Assembly: GCA_049318625.1 (NCBI GenBank)
Contig: JBMOGA010000038.1
Coordinates: 1-36,582 of the forward strand
Length of the DNA: 36,582 bases
Reading direction: 5' to 3'
DNA from: JBMOGA01 sp049318625
GTDB taxonomy: Bacteria; Pseudomonadota; Alphaproteobacteria; Rhizobiales; Hyphomicrobiaceae
Shown here: positions 1 through 7,532 of the stretch, piece by piece
How the letters are laid out: every line of letters starts with the position of its first letter
Position numbering within the stretch: position 1 is the stretch's first letter
Notes under the pieces: generated by a model
Databases searched by the model: none
What the model saw: only the letters and a program-made list of their open reading frames with translations
Told to the model about the DNA's origin: nothing
Program-made: the position numbers and the translations under genes

Positions 1-470
1 TCGCCGGCAAGGTCGAGGACATGCTCAACACGGTGGTGCGCCAGATCGCGTTCTACACCTTTGAGCGCCGGGTCCACGAAGCGCGTCGCAAGGGCGAGTT
101 GACCACCGAGCAGCTCAATGCGTTCTGGCTCGAGGTGCAGACCGAAAGCCTCGGACCGGCCATCGCGCTCGAGCCCGGCTACGAGGTGTTCTGGACCTAC
201 ATCCCGCACTTCATCCATTCGCCGTTCTACGTTTACGCCTATGCGTTCGGCGACTGCCTCGTCAGCTCGCTCTATGCGCTCTACCAGGAAGCCCATCCGG
301 GCTTCGTCGAGAAGTACTTCGCGATGCTGAAGGCGGGCGGCTCCAAGCACCACTCCGAGCTTCTCGCCCCGTTCGGGCTTGATGCCTCCCAACCGGAGTT
401 CTGGGGCAAGGGCCTCTCCGTCATCGCCCGCATGATCGACGAACTCGAAGCGCTCGACCGGGCGGCCTAG
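1..470 (+). CDS. pepF: oligoendopeptidase F (M3 family), 3' end only
   Basis: The reading frame is open from base 3, so the gene starts before the window; about 155 C-terminal residues are present. The sequence matches the helical C-terminal part of M3B oligoendopeptidases: a KVEDMLNTVVRQIAFYTFE segment, then a PHFIHSPFYVYAYAFGD segment that is typical of the family just after the active site, and a final GLDASQPEFWGKGL segment. The HExxH zinc motif would lie upstream and cannot be checked. These zinc metallopeptidases cleave oligopeptides, usually in the cytoplasm. The stop codon sits inside a perfect 14-base palindrome (462-475), and a hairpin follows at 496-519. The next gene downstream is 406 bases away, so this gene probably ends its transcription unit. 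Confidence 0.88.
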   Translation, partial: AGKVEDMLNTVVRQIAFYTFERRVHEARRKGELTTEQLNAFWLEVQTESLGPAIALEPGYEVFWTYIPHFIHSPFYVYAYAFGDCLVSSLYALYQEAHPGFVEKYFAMLKAGGSKHHSELLAPFGLDASQPEFWGKGLSVIARMIDELEALDRAA

Positions 471-495
471 GCCGCGACCGATCGCTTTCCGTGGT

Positions 496-519
496 GGACC
501 GGCCGCACAGCGCCGGTCC
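496..519 (+). terminator. hairpin downstream of pepF, possible terminator
   Basis: GGACCGG (496-502) pairs perfectly with CCGGTCC (513-519), and 503/512 can add an eighth pair. It lies 26 bases after the pepF stop codon. There is no run of T after it, so it is either a weak intrinsic terminator or a 3'-end stabilising hairpin. Confidence 0.35.
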
Positions 520-876
520 GCGACGCGCCGCACCTGTCGGGCGCGCCGCCGCGCTTGGTTGCGCCGCACAATGCCGCGGTCGACATCCCGAGCCCGCCGA
601 CCTCAGGCCCGCAGCACTAGGGCCGCCCCAAAACCGTCTCGCTCTTCATGGCAACCGTGCGACAGGCGAGCCCGGATCGGCCTTGTTTCTCGGCCTTCAC
701 GACCCAAAACTGCGCCCATCCTCGCCGTCCACATGCGCGCATGCGACCTCCGCATTGCTGCGTTGCGGCAATCGTTCTACCGCAACTGCGAAGGGTTGCT
801 AAATTGTAGGAGCCGCGAGTCGAAGAGACCACGGCGGCTGGCAAAGTCCAGCACTGATGAGAGATGAGAGCAAAAC
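520..876. promoter_or_regulatory. gene-free region upstream of the first DUF1127 gene, with an inverted repeat
   Basis: No convincing gene is present. The short open frames here have no plausible ribosome-binding site or recognisable product. The one clear element is an inverted repeat, GTTGCGG (762-768) and CCGCAAC (780-786), 11 bases apart and about 90 bases before the DUF1127 start codon. It could be an operator. The stretch from about 790 to 810 is locally AT-richer and may hold the -10 region, but I could not find a convincing -35/-10 pair. Confidence 0.3.
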
Positions 877-1122
877 ATGAGCATCCAATCGACGATGGCG
901 CCGCACATTGGCGTCGCGACCGGATCTGTGCGTGAAGGCGACGGGTTTTTCACGCGCCTTTACAAGGCGATGATCGCCGGCCGTCAGGCGCGTGCCCAGC
1001 GCATGGTCAACACCTATCTGGCCAATCTCAGCGACACGCAGCTGAACGACCTGGGTTTCACCGCCGACGAGATCAAGCACACCCGCAAGGCCGCCGGTCT
1101 GCCGGTCAGCTACTGGAGCTGA
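877..1122 (+). CDS. DUF1127 domain small protein (first copy)
   Basis: An 81-residue protein with a DUF1127-like core around residues 43-71, where the motif LANLSDTQLNDLGFTADEI matches the family pattern of a short helix, L-S-D-x-x-L-x-D-x-G and a following helix. It has an unstructured N-terminal part and no signal peptide or membrane segment. DUF1127 proteins are small, basic and abundant in alphaproteobacteria. Some have been tied to RNA and phosphate metabolism in Agrobacterium, but the molecular role of this one is unknown. The ATG at 877 follows a purine-rich GAGATGAGAG stretch. A second DUF1127 gene follows 126 bases downstream, so the pair may be cotranscribed. Confidence 0.8.
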   Translation: MSIQSTMAPHIGVATGSVREGDGFFTRLYKAMIAGRQARAQRMVNTYLANLSDTQLNDLGFTADEIKHTRKAAGLPVSYWS

Positions 1123-1248
1123 TCCGGTTCGACCGTTCGAGGCGCGCGAGCCGACCGGCTCGCGTGTCCATCTGCGATCTGTGCCCATTCGCGAGACACG
1201 GCCAGCTCCTGGCTGAGCGGACCCGTGCCCTCGCGCGGAGATGACACC

Positions 1249-1494
1249 ATGGCTACGTTCACGCATACCCTGCACGATATCGAGTCGACCCGCGAGACGA
1301 CGTCCGTCTTCGGGTCCTTCTTCCAGCGGTTGACCGCCTCCTGGCGCCGCGCCGGGCTGCGCGAGCGCTTGGCGTTCATGGACGACAAGGTCCTGCTCGA
1401 CATCGGCATTGCCGAGGACGAACTCGACCGAGTCCATCGCCGCGAGGCGTTCACTCCGCGGGCTTGGGCCGCACGCGGCGCCCGGATCGATTGA
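1249..1494 (+). CDS. DUF1127 domain small protein (second copy)
   Basis: I chose the ATG at 1249 because GGAG lies eight bases before it; a GTG at 1225 in the same frame would add eight residues but lacks such a site. The product is 81 residues. The DUF1127 core is at about residues 40-66, with RLAFMDDKVLLDIGIAEDEL giving the D-x-x-L-x-D-I-G pattern. It is diverged from the upstream copy, so this is an old duplication or two separate family members. Its 3' end overlaps the 3' end of prmA on the other strand by 44 bases (1451-1494), so the two transcripts converge with no gap. Function is unknown. Confidence 0.8.
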   Translation: MATFTHTLHDIESTRETTSVFGSFFQRLTASWRRAGLRERLAFMDDKVLLDIGIAEDELDRVHRREAFTPRAWAARGARID

Positions 1495-2341
1495 TCAGGG
1501 TCAGGGCCGACCAGCCGGCGACGCGCTCGTTTCTGACGAGCGCGAAGCCGTGCGAGCGGTAGGTCGCCGAGACCGCCGCTGCCTGATGTACCAGAAGTCC
1601 CGAGAGGACGATAGCGGCGCCCGGCGCGGCGGCGACCCGCATCCGCGGCGCCAGTGAAGTCAGCGGCCCGGCCAGAATGTTGGCGACGATCAGATCGAAG
1701 CGCCCCCGCGGCACGCCATCGGCGCACCGCACCCGAATGCGCCCGCCGCAGCCGTTGATCGCCATGTTGGCCTGGGCCACTTCGACCGCGATCGGGTCGA
1801 TGTCGGAAGCCGCCACGCGTGCCGCCGGCATCGTACGCGCGGCCGCGATCGCCAGCACCCCTGACCCGCAGCCGAGATCGAGCACGCGCCGGAACCGGCG
1901 ACGCCGCGTCAGCCGGTCGATCGCCGTCAGGCATCCCTGTGTCGTCGCATGATGAGCGGTGCCGAACGCCTCCCCCGCGTCGATCTCGATGGTCCACGGC
2001 CCCCGCGGCACCCGCGCCCGGTCGTGCCGGCCATGCACCGTGAAGCGGCCGGCGGCGACCGGCGGCAACGCCGCCTGCGAGATGGCGACCCAGTTGAGGT
2101 CGGGCACCGCGGTCACTTCGACCGCCGGGCCGCCCGTGCCGCCGATCACATCGGCCAGCAGCATGGCGATGCGGTCACCATCGGGCGCATCGGAGAAATA
2201 GGCCTCGACTCGAAACGCCGTACCCTCCTCGAAGCACGTCGCAGCATCGGGCGGGGGCTCCAGGAGATCGGTAAGGGCGGTGGTGGCCGCACGCGCCGCG
2301 CCGGCATCGGCCAGCCGGACAGTCGCCTTGAAGCGGCTCAC
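1451..2341 (-). CDS. prmA: ribosomal protein L11 methyltransferase
   Basis: PrmA uses S-adenosylmethionine to methylate ribosomal protein L11 in the cytoplasm. The product has 296 residues, normal for the family. The conserved lead-in DAGEAFGTAHHATTQGCL is at residues 121-138, the SAM-binding motif DLGCGSG at 155-161, and the PrmA-type VANILAGPL near residue 217. The start is a GTG at 2341 whose last two bases are part of the TGA stop of the DUF3754 gene upstream (GTGA overlap), which implies translational coupling. The N-terminal substrate-recognition region is diverged, as is common in alphaproteobacterial PrmA. The end overlaps the second DUF1127 gene on the other strand. Confidence 0.9.
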   Translation of the reverse strand: MSRFKATVRLADAGAARAATTALTDLLEPPPDAATCFEEGTAFRVEAYFSDAPDGDRIAMLLADVIGGTGGPAVEVTAVPDLNWVAISQAALPPVAAGRFTVHGRHDRARVPRGPWTIEIDAGEAFGTAHHATTQGCLTAIDRLTRRRRFRRVLDLGCGSGVLAIAAARTMPAARVAASDIDPIAVEVAQANMAINGCGGRIRVRCADGVPRGRFDLIVANILAGPLTSLAPRMRVAAAPGAAIVLSGLLVHQAAAVSATYRSHGFALVRNERVAGWSALTLINRSGRRVRPKPAE

Positions 2342-3798
2342 GCGCCGCCCCGCGGCGGCGTCGCAAGGGCGGCGAGACCCGCACTCTTCTCCATCTCCTC
2401 GCCTTCGGGCCAAGCGTCTTCCGCGATCTGATCGAGAAACTGATCCCACATGCGGTCGATATGCAGCGCCGCTTCGCGCGGCGCCAGCGCGACCAGCCGC
2501 CCGTCCGGTTGCTCGTTGACGAGCCCGTCCGCGATGAGCCGGCTCAGCGCGTCGTCGAGATCGAAATCCAGATCGAGCCCGAAGGCATCCTTCAGATACT
2601 TCTCGACCGCGCGATCGACCGCCGACAGATCGTGGCGATAGACCGTCGATTTGGCGAGCACGGCATAGAGCAGGAACTCTTCCTTGACGTCCTCCTCGGC
2701 GGCCCGGTCGGCCAGCTTGATGATGACGCCGCGATTGTCCGCCATCGCATGGAAATACAGGTTCTGAGCCATCACCACCATGTACTTCTGGCGCTGGTTC
2801 ATGAAGTTCATCGCCTGCCGGAACATGATGCCGCCGAGCCCCACCACCGCGCCGGCCGCCGCGACCGGGTTGCTGAACGCCAGCGCCACCTTGCCGGCCG
2901 CCGAGAACGCGCCGACCCCGAGACCGGCCCCGCCGGTGGCGTACAGCTTGAGCTTGTCCATCAGCCGGAACCGCACTTGGGTGTTGGGGAACACCATTTC
3001 GATGTCGCTGCGCGGCATGTTCTTGAACAGTTTCATGTAGATGTTGTCGTCGCGCACCTGCGCCGGCAGCATCGCTCGAGCTTTGCGCACGCGCCGTTCG
3101 GCGGCTTTGCGCGTCAGGCCTTGGCCCTTCATGAGATCGTCGACGCGCGCCTCGAACGGCTTCAACTTGAACAGCACGAACAAGCGGCGGAAAATCGGGA
3201 CTTCGAACTCCTGTTTGCGCAGGAACTTGCGCAGCCTCCGCCGGTGTTCCTTTCGCGACGAGGCGCCGCGATAATAGATGGCGAGCTCGTCGAAGGCTTC
3301 GAGATCGACCGACAGATCGAGCCCGTAGTGGCTCTCCTGGGTGATGATCAGGTGCACGTTGGCCGGATCGATCCGCACGTAGTTCGCCTGCGTGAGCAGA
3401 CTTACGACGCCGTCGACGACCCGGCGCTGCATCTTCGCCTTGTCCTCGGCCGTGAATTGGCGCGTCAGCAGCAGATCGGAGTCGGGACTGAACGGTTCGT
3501 AGTCCTGCTCGAGATGGTGCAGCCGCGTGTTGTATTGCTGCCGCCGCCAGTAATCCAAGTAGCGGAAAAACCGCTGCGCCTCGTGCGCCTGACCGGCAGG
3601 CCAAAGCTCCGGCTTGGTGAGCCGGTCGATCAGCGCGAACCGTGTCACGGGCAGGAACCGCTCCGCCGGACGCTGCTCGTCCGGGGCGACCACGTCGATC
3701 ATGACGTCGGCCCCTGCCGGGCGCGCGGGCTCGACGGCCACGCCCACAGGGCGCGAACCAGACGCGCGCGGCGCCGTTGCGCTATCGACCGACGACAT
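2338..3798 (-). CDS. DUF3754 (TMEM143-like) membrane-associated protein
   Basis: A 486-residue protein. The middle carries the DUF3754 signature: a YYRGASS segment, a basic stretch, and KLFKNMPRSDIEMVFPNTQV, which matches the family motif K-x-F-K-x-x-P-x-x-D-x-E-M. A hydrophobic, glycine- and alanine-rich stretch follows (about 310-350, GAGLGVGAFSAAGKVALAFS onward) and could form one or two membrane segments. The family is related to eukaryotic TMEM143 and has no established function. The ATG at 3798 is preceded by GAGGGAG with six bases spacing. prmA follows in a GTGA overlap. A 122-base gap with a hairpin separates it from the hydrolase gene upstream, so this pair may have its own promoter. 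Confidence 0.75.
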   Translation of the reverse strand: MSSVDSATAPRASGSRPVGVAVEPARPAGADVMIDVVAPDEQRPAERFLPVTRFALIDRLTKPELWPAGQAHEAQRFFRYLDYWRRQQYNTRLHHLEQDYEPFSPDSDLLLTRQFTAEDKAKMQRRVVDGVVSLLTQANYVRIDPANVHLIITQESHYGLDLSVDLEAFDELAIYYRGASSRKEHRRRLRKFLRKQEFEVPIFRRLFVLFKLKPFEARVDDLMKGQGLTRKAAERRVRKARAMLPAQVRDDNIYMKLFKNMPRSDIEMVFPNTQVRFRLMDKLKLYATGGAGLGVGAFSAAGKVALAFSNPVAAAGAVVGLGGIMFRQAMNFMNQRQKYMVVMAQNLYFHAMADNRGVIIKLADRAAEEDVKEEFLLYAVLAKSTVYRHDLSAVDRAVEKYLKDAFGLDLDFDLDDALSRLIADGLVNEQPDGRLVALAPREAALHIDRMWDQFLDQIAEDAWPEGEEMEKSAGLAALATPPRGGA

Positions 3799-3900
3799 CT
3801 GCCACTCCCTCGCCGATGACCCCGCGACCCTGATACAGCCCTCGCGCCGGAAAACCTAGGAGCCTCACCGAACAGGATTGTGGCGAAATCCCCACGAATC

Positions 3901-3929
3901 GCCCGCTGGGCCGGCAGCCTTCAGCGGGC
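3901..3929 (-). terminator. hairpin at the end of the hydrolase gene
   Basis: GCCCGCTG (3901-3908) and CAGCGGGC (3922-3929) form a perfect 8-bp stem with a 13-base loop. It spans the stop codon of the dienelactone-hydrolase-like gene and its 3' flank. There is no T run, so it may terminate poorly or protect the 3' end. It marks a likely boundary between the uvrD-hydrolase pair and the DUF3754-prmA pair. Confidence 0.35.
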
Positions 3930-4745
3930 CGACCCGGCACCGGCCGCCGCCGCCAGCGTTCCCATCACCTCGGCGATGGCCTTCTCGCGCGCCTCGGCAT
4001 GCGTGCCGATGTGGGCCTCTCCGCCCGGCACCCGCGCCAGGCCGCGGCGGATCCGCAGCGGCTGATCGGGCATGTCGAAGCCGTGATAGGCGCCGGGATA
4101 GGCGATGAACGGGAAACCCTCGCGTGCCGCGAGGTCTCGGCAGGGCTCCGGGCTCGTCCAATCGTCGAGCGCACCGGACAGGATCTTCAGCGCCACCGAC
4201 GGCCGCCACCCCTCCAGGCGCGCGATCTGCCTGCACGCCGGATAGAAGGCGATCGCCGTCGCCGGGCGCGGACCACCGTCGAGAAATCCGGGCCGCAGCG
4301 TCCACAGCACCGTCTGCCCCCCGTGCGACCAGCCGATCAGCAGCAGGCGCGCGGGATCGGCCCAGGGCTGGCGCGCCAGCCAGTGCAGCGCCGCGCGCGC
4401 ATCGCCGGAGCGCACCTCCGGCGTCACCGGCCGATGCTCGAGCGTGCAGACCTGGCGGTAGCCGCGCCCCGTGAAGCTGTCCGGAAACAACACGGCGTAT
4501 CCGGCGCCGACCAGCCGGTCGGCCCAGTCGCGCTCGCGCGCGCCGAGGGCTCCGTCGCGCCCGAACAGACCGCCGCAGCCGTGCAAGGCGACCACCGCCG
4601 GCATCGGGCCCGCGCCGGCCGGGCGTTCGAGAAGGCCGGTCAGCCGCAGGTCGGCGGCGTCGAAGGCCACCGTCTCGGCACGGGCGCACACGAGCGACAG
4701 CAGCAGGGCGGCGGCGCACACCATGGCCCGGAACGCTGTCGGCAC
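3921..4745 (-). CDS. secreted dienelactone-hydrolase-like alpha/beta hydrolase
   Basis: A 274-residue alpha/beta hydrolase of the dienelactone hydrolase family. An N-terminal signal peptide (hydrophobic stretch residues 8-21, ending near ARA) suggests export to the periplasm. The fold markers are ALHGCGG (54-60) for the oxyanion strand, the nucleophile elbow GWSHGG with Ser140, the acid in GALDDW (Asp194 or 195), and His221 in AYHGFDMP, so the catalytic triad is complete. The GTG start at 4745 is chosen because AGGGAG lies seven bases upstream; an ATG at 4724 would shorten the n-region. The substrate cannot be read from sequence. It lies 36 bases after uvrD and is probably cotranscribed. Confidence 0.8.
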   Translation of the reverse strand: MPTAFRAMVCAAALLLSLVCARAETVAFDAADLRLTGLLERPAGAGPMPAVVALHGCGGLFGRDGALGARERDWADRLVGAGYAVLFPDSFTGRGYRQVCTLEHRPVTPEVRSGDARAALHWLARQPWADPARLLLIGWSHGGQTVLWTLRPGFLDGGPRPATAIAFYPACRQIARLEGWRPSVALKILSGALDDWTSPEPCRDLAAREGFPFIAYPGAYHGFDMPDQPLRIRRGLARVPGGEAHIGTHAEAREKAIAEVMGTLAAAAGAGSAR

Positions 4746-4781
4746 GCACGTGCTCCCTGCTGCGCCACACGGCGCGGTGGA

Positions 4782-7214
4782 CTACGGCCGCGTCACGAAA
4801 CTGTCCACGACGCGCTTCTGGCCGGCCTTGTCGAAATCGACGGTGAGCTTGTTGCCGTCGACCTCGGTGACTTGGCCATAGCCGAACTTGTCGTGGAACA
4901 CCCGGTCGCCGATCGCGAACTCGGAGACCCCCGACGACGACGCCACCAACTCGCCTTCGATCTGCAGCGGCGGGCCCTTGCGACCGGTCGTGCCGCCGCC
5001 CTTTTTCCACTGCTGCTTGGCGCGTTGCCACCCCGGCGTCTCGTAGCTCGAGGCGAACTGTTCGGGCTCCTGGTCGAACCGGCTCGTGCCGTAGGGGCTC
5101 TGGCGATTGTAGCCGCCGCCGAAGCTGCCGCCGAATTTGGCATAGGCACCGCCGAACGGGCTCTTCGCCTCGACCACCGCGACGTGGGCCTCCGGCAGTT
5201 CGTCGACGAACCGCGACGGGATCGCCGCCTGGAACAAGCCACGGTTGCGCCGGTTCTGTGCGAACGACACCTTGGCCCGGAGCCGCGCCCGCGTGAGGCC
5301 CACATAGGCCAGCCGGCGCTCCTCCTCGAGGCCCTTTAGGCCGCTCTCGTCGAGCGAGCGTTGGTGCGGGAACAACCCCTCCTCCCACCCCGGCAGGAAC
5401 ACGGTGTCGAACTCGAGCCCCTTGGCCGCGTGCAACGTCATCAGCGAGACCCGGTCGCCGGCATCGTTGCCGTCGACGTCCATGACCAGGCTGACGTGCT
5501 CCAGGAAGCTTTCGAGCGTCTCGAAGTCGTGCATGAACCGCACGAGTTCCTTGAGGTTTTCCAGTCGCGATTGCGCTTGCGGAGTCTTGTCGGCCTGCCA
5601 CATCGCCGTGTAGCCGCTCTCGTCGAGGATCTGCTCGACGATCTCGGTGTGCCCGACATCCTTGGCCCGCGCGCGCCAGCGGTCGAAGCTGGCGAGCAGG
5701 TCGGCGATCGCCCGCCGGGTCTTGCCCGTCAGCTCCTCGGTCTCGACCATTTCCCGCGCCGCCTGCGCCAGCGGTATGCCGCGGCCGCGGGCAAGTTCGT
5801 GGATGCGCTTCACCGTGGTGTCGCCGATGCCGCGCTTCGGCACGTTGATGATGCGCTCGAACTTGAGGTCGTTGGCGGGATTGGCCGTCACTTCCAGATA
5901 GGCGATGGCGTCCTTGATCTCCTGGCGCTCGTAGAACCGCGGCCCGCCGATCACCCGGTACGGCAGGCCGAGCGTGACGAAGCGATCTTCGAACGCGCGC
6001 ATCTGGAACGAGGCCCGCACCAGGATCGCCATGTCGTTGAGATGGAATCCTTTCTTCTTCAGCCGCTCGATGTCCTCGCCGACGATCCGCGCCTCTTCCT
6101 CGTCGTCCCAGACGCCGGTCACGGTGACCTTCTCGCCCATGTCGCTGTCCGAGCGCAGCGTCTTGCCGAGCCGGCCCGTATTGTGCGCGATGAGATGGGA
6201 CGCGGTGGCGAGGATATGGCCCGTCGAGCGGTAGTTGTCCTCGAGCCGGATGATCTCCGCGCCCGGGAAATCCTTCTCGAAGCGGAGGATGTTGTCGACC
6301 TCGGCGCCGCGCCACCCGTAGATCGACTGGTCGTCGTCACCGACACAGCACACGTTGGGGGAACCCTGCGCCAGCAGCCGCAGCCAGTGGTACTGCGCCA
6401 CGTTGGTGTCCTGGTATTCATCGACCAGGATGTAGCGGAACCGCCGGTGATAGTCGGCCAGCACGTCGGGGTAGGCGCGGAACAACCGCAAGCCTTCGAG
6501 CAGCAGATCGCCGAAATCGCAGGCGTTGAGTTCCTTGAGCCGTGTCTGGTAGGCCGCGTAGAGCTCGCGCCCTTTGCCGTTGCCGAAGGCGAAACTCTCG
6601 CCCTGCGGCACGCCGTCGGGCGTCAGGCCGCGGTTCTTCCAGCTGTCGATCAGTGACGCGAGCTGGCGCGCCGGCCAACGGTCCTTGTCGATCCCGGCCG
6701 CCTCGATGACCTGCTTCATGAGCCGCAGCTGGTCGTCGCTGTCGAGGATCGTGAAGCCGCTCTTGAGCCCGGCCAGTTCGGCGTGGCGGCGCAGGATCTT
6801 CACGCCGATCGAATGGAACGTGCCGAGCCACGGCATGCCTTCGACGGCGCCGCCGACCAACTGACCGATGCGGTCCTTCATCTCGCGCGCCGCCTTGTTG
6901 GTGAAGGTCACCGCCAGAATCTGCGACGGAAAGGCGCGGCCGGTCGCCAGGATGTGCGCGATGCGCGTGGTCAGCACGCGCGTCTTGCCGGTGCCCGCGC
7001 CCGCGAGCACCAGCACCGGACCGTCGAGCGTATCGACGGCGCGGCGCTGCGCGGAGTTGAGCCCCTTCAGATAGGGCGCCTCGACGCCGCCGCGCGCCCG
7101 CATCGAGATCGCTCCCGACAGCGGCGGCGGCGGTGCCGGCACCATGCCATCCGGGGCGTCGTCGTGGTCACTCTCCGGAGACGCTTGCAGCGGCAGCTTG
7201 GGAATCTGAGCCAT
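4782..7214 (-). CDS. uvrD: UvrD/PcrA-type SF1A DNA helicase
   Basis: An 811-residue 3'-5' helicase of the UvrD/PcrA/Rep group, acting in nucleotide excision repair, mismatch repair or removal of replication obstacles. Visible motifs in order are the Walker A GAGTGKT at 72-78, motif Ia VTFTNKAAREM, the DEXQ-box VDEYQDTN, motif III DDDQSIYGWRGA, motif IV NYRSTG, motif V MTLHAAKGLEF, and motif VI YVGLTRA. The C-terminus ends in a glycine-rich linker and a small Tudor-like domain (IGDRVFHDKFGYGQVTEVDG) known from PcrA/UvrD as a protein-contact module. A roughly 48-residue proline-rich N-terminal extension precedes the helicase core. I start at the ATG at 7214; an upstream in-frame TTG at 7250 is less likely. 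Confidence 0.93.
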   Translation of the reverse strand: MAQIPKLPLQASPESDHDDAPDGMVPAPPPPLSGAISMRARGGVEAPYLKGLNSAQRRAVDTLDGPVLVLAGAGTGKTRVLTTRIAHILATGRAFPSQILAVTFTNKAAREMKDRIGQLVGGAVEGMPWLGTFHSIGVKILRRHAELAGLKSGFTILDSDDQLRLMKQVIEAAGIDKDRWPARQLASLIDSWKNRGLTPDGVPQGESFAFGNGKGRELYAAYQTRLKELNACDFGDLLLEGLRLFRAYPDVLADYHRRFRYILVDEYQDTNVAQYHWLRLLAQGSPNVCCVGDDDQSIYGWRGAEVDNILRFEKDFPGAEIIRLEDNYRSTGHILATASHLIAHNTGRLGKTLRSDSDMGEKVTVTGVWDDEEEARIVGEDIERLKKKGFHLNDMAILVRASFQMRAFEDRFVTLGLPYRVIGGPRFYERQEIKDAIAYLEVTANPANDLKFERIINVPKRGIGDTTVKRIHELARGRGIPLAQAAREMVETEELTGKTRRAIADLLASFDRWRARAKDVGHTEIVEQILDESGYTAMWQADKTPQAQSRLENLKELVRFMHDFETLESFLEHVSLVMDVDGNDAGDRVSLMTLHAAKGLEFDTVFLPGWEEGLFPHQRSLDESGLKGLEEERRLAYVGLTRARLRAKVSFAQNRRNRGLFQAAIPSRFVDELPEAHVAVVEAKSPFGGAYAKFGGSFGGGYNRQSPYGTSRFDQEPEQFASSYETPGWQRAKQQWKKGGGTTGRKGPPLQIEGELVASSSGVSEFAIGDRVFHDKFGYGQVTEVDGNKLTVDFDKAGQKRVVDSFVTRP

Positions 7215-7532
7215 GGGATCGGGCCTAACGCGATGGGGATGTCTCGGCAACGCAAATTGCGGCCGCTATCAACAGTCGCGACGGGGGTATCGCAGGCGGA
7301 CTTGCCGCAAATGTGGAATGAATGATGCACCGCCGCGTGATAAGAGGCACCTCGTGTCGGGGGAGTTGAATCGGCCGGATCAGAAAACTCCGTGCCGCCT
7401 GCGATGAGGCGTGGCGATGCCGCGACGGCCGGATCATGAACCGACGGACGTAATGCGACCGTTTCGGCGTGGCGTAGTGGTGCCGCCTGAGCGGGCGCCG
7501 CGGCCTGCCAGCGAGCGAGCGGACCAGACGCG
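7215..7532. promoter_or_regulatory. divergent promoter region between uvrD and asmA, with an 11-base direct repeat
   Basis: This 318-base gap must hold the promoters for uvrD (leftward) and the AsmA-family gene (rightward). No gene is supported in it. CGGCCGGATCA occurs twice in direct orientation, at 7372-7382 and 7426-7436, 54 bases from start to start, close to five helical turns. That spacing would let one regulator bind both copies on the same face, but no known operator is recognised. I could not assign -35/-10 boxes with confidence. Confidence 0.35.

Noticed and set aside
491..867. Two overlapping plus-strand frames of about 100 codons after pepF
   Set aside because: Low-complexity, arginine-rich products without plausible starts; they look like shadows in GC-rich non-coding DNA.
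7215..7250. An upstream TTG start that would lengthen UvrD by 12 residues
   Set aside because: TTG is rare and the added residues lack family support; the ATG at 7214 is simpler.
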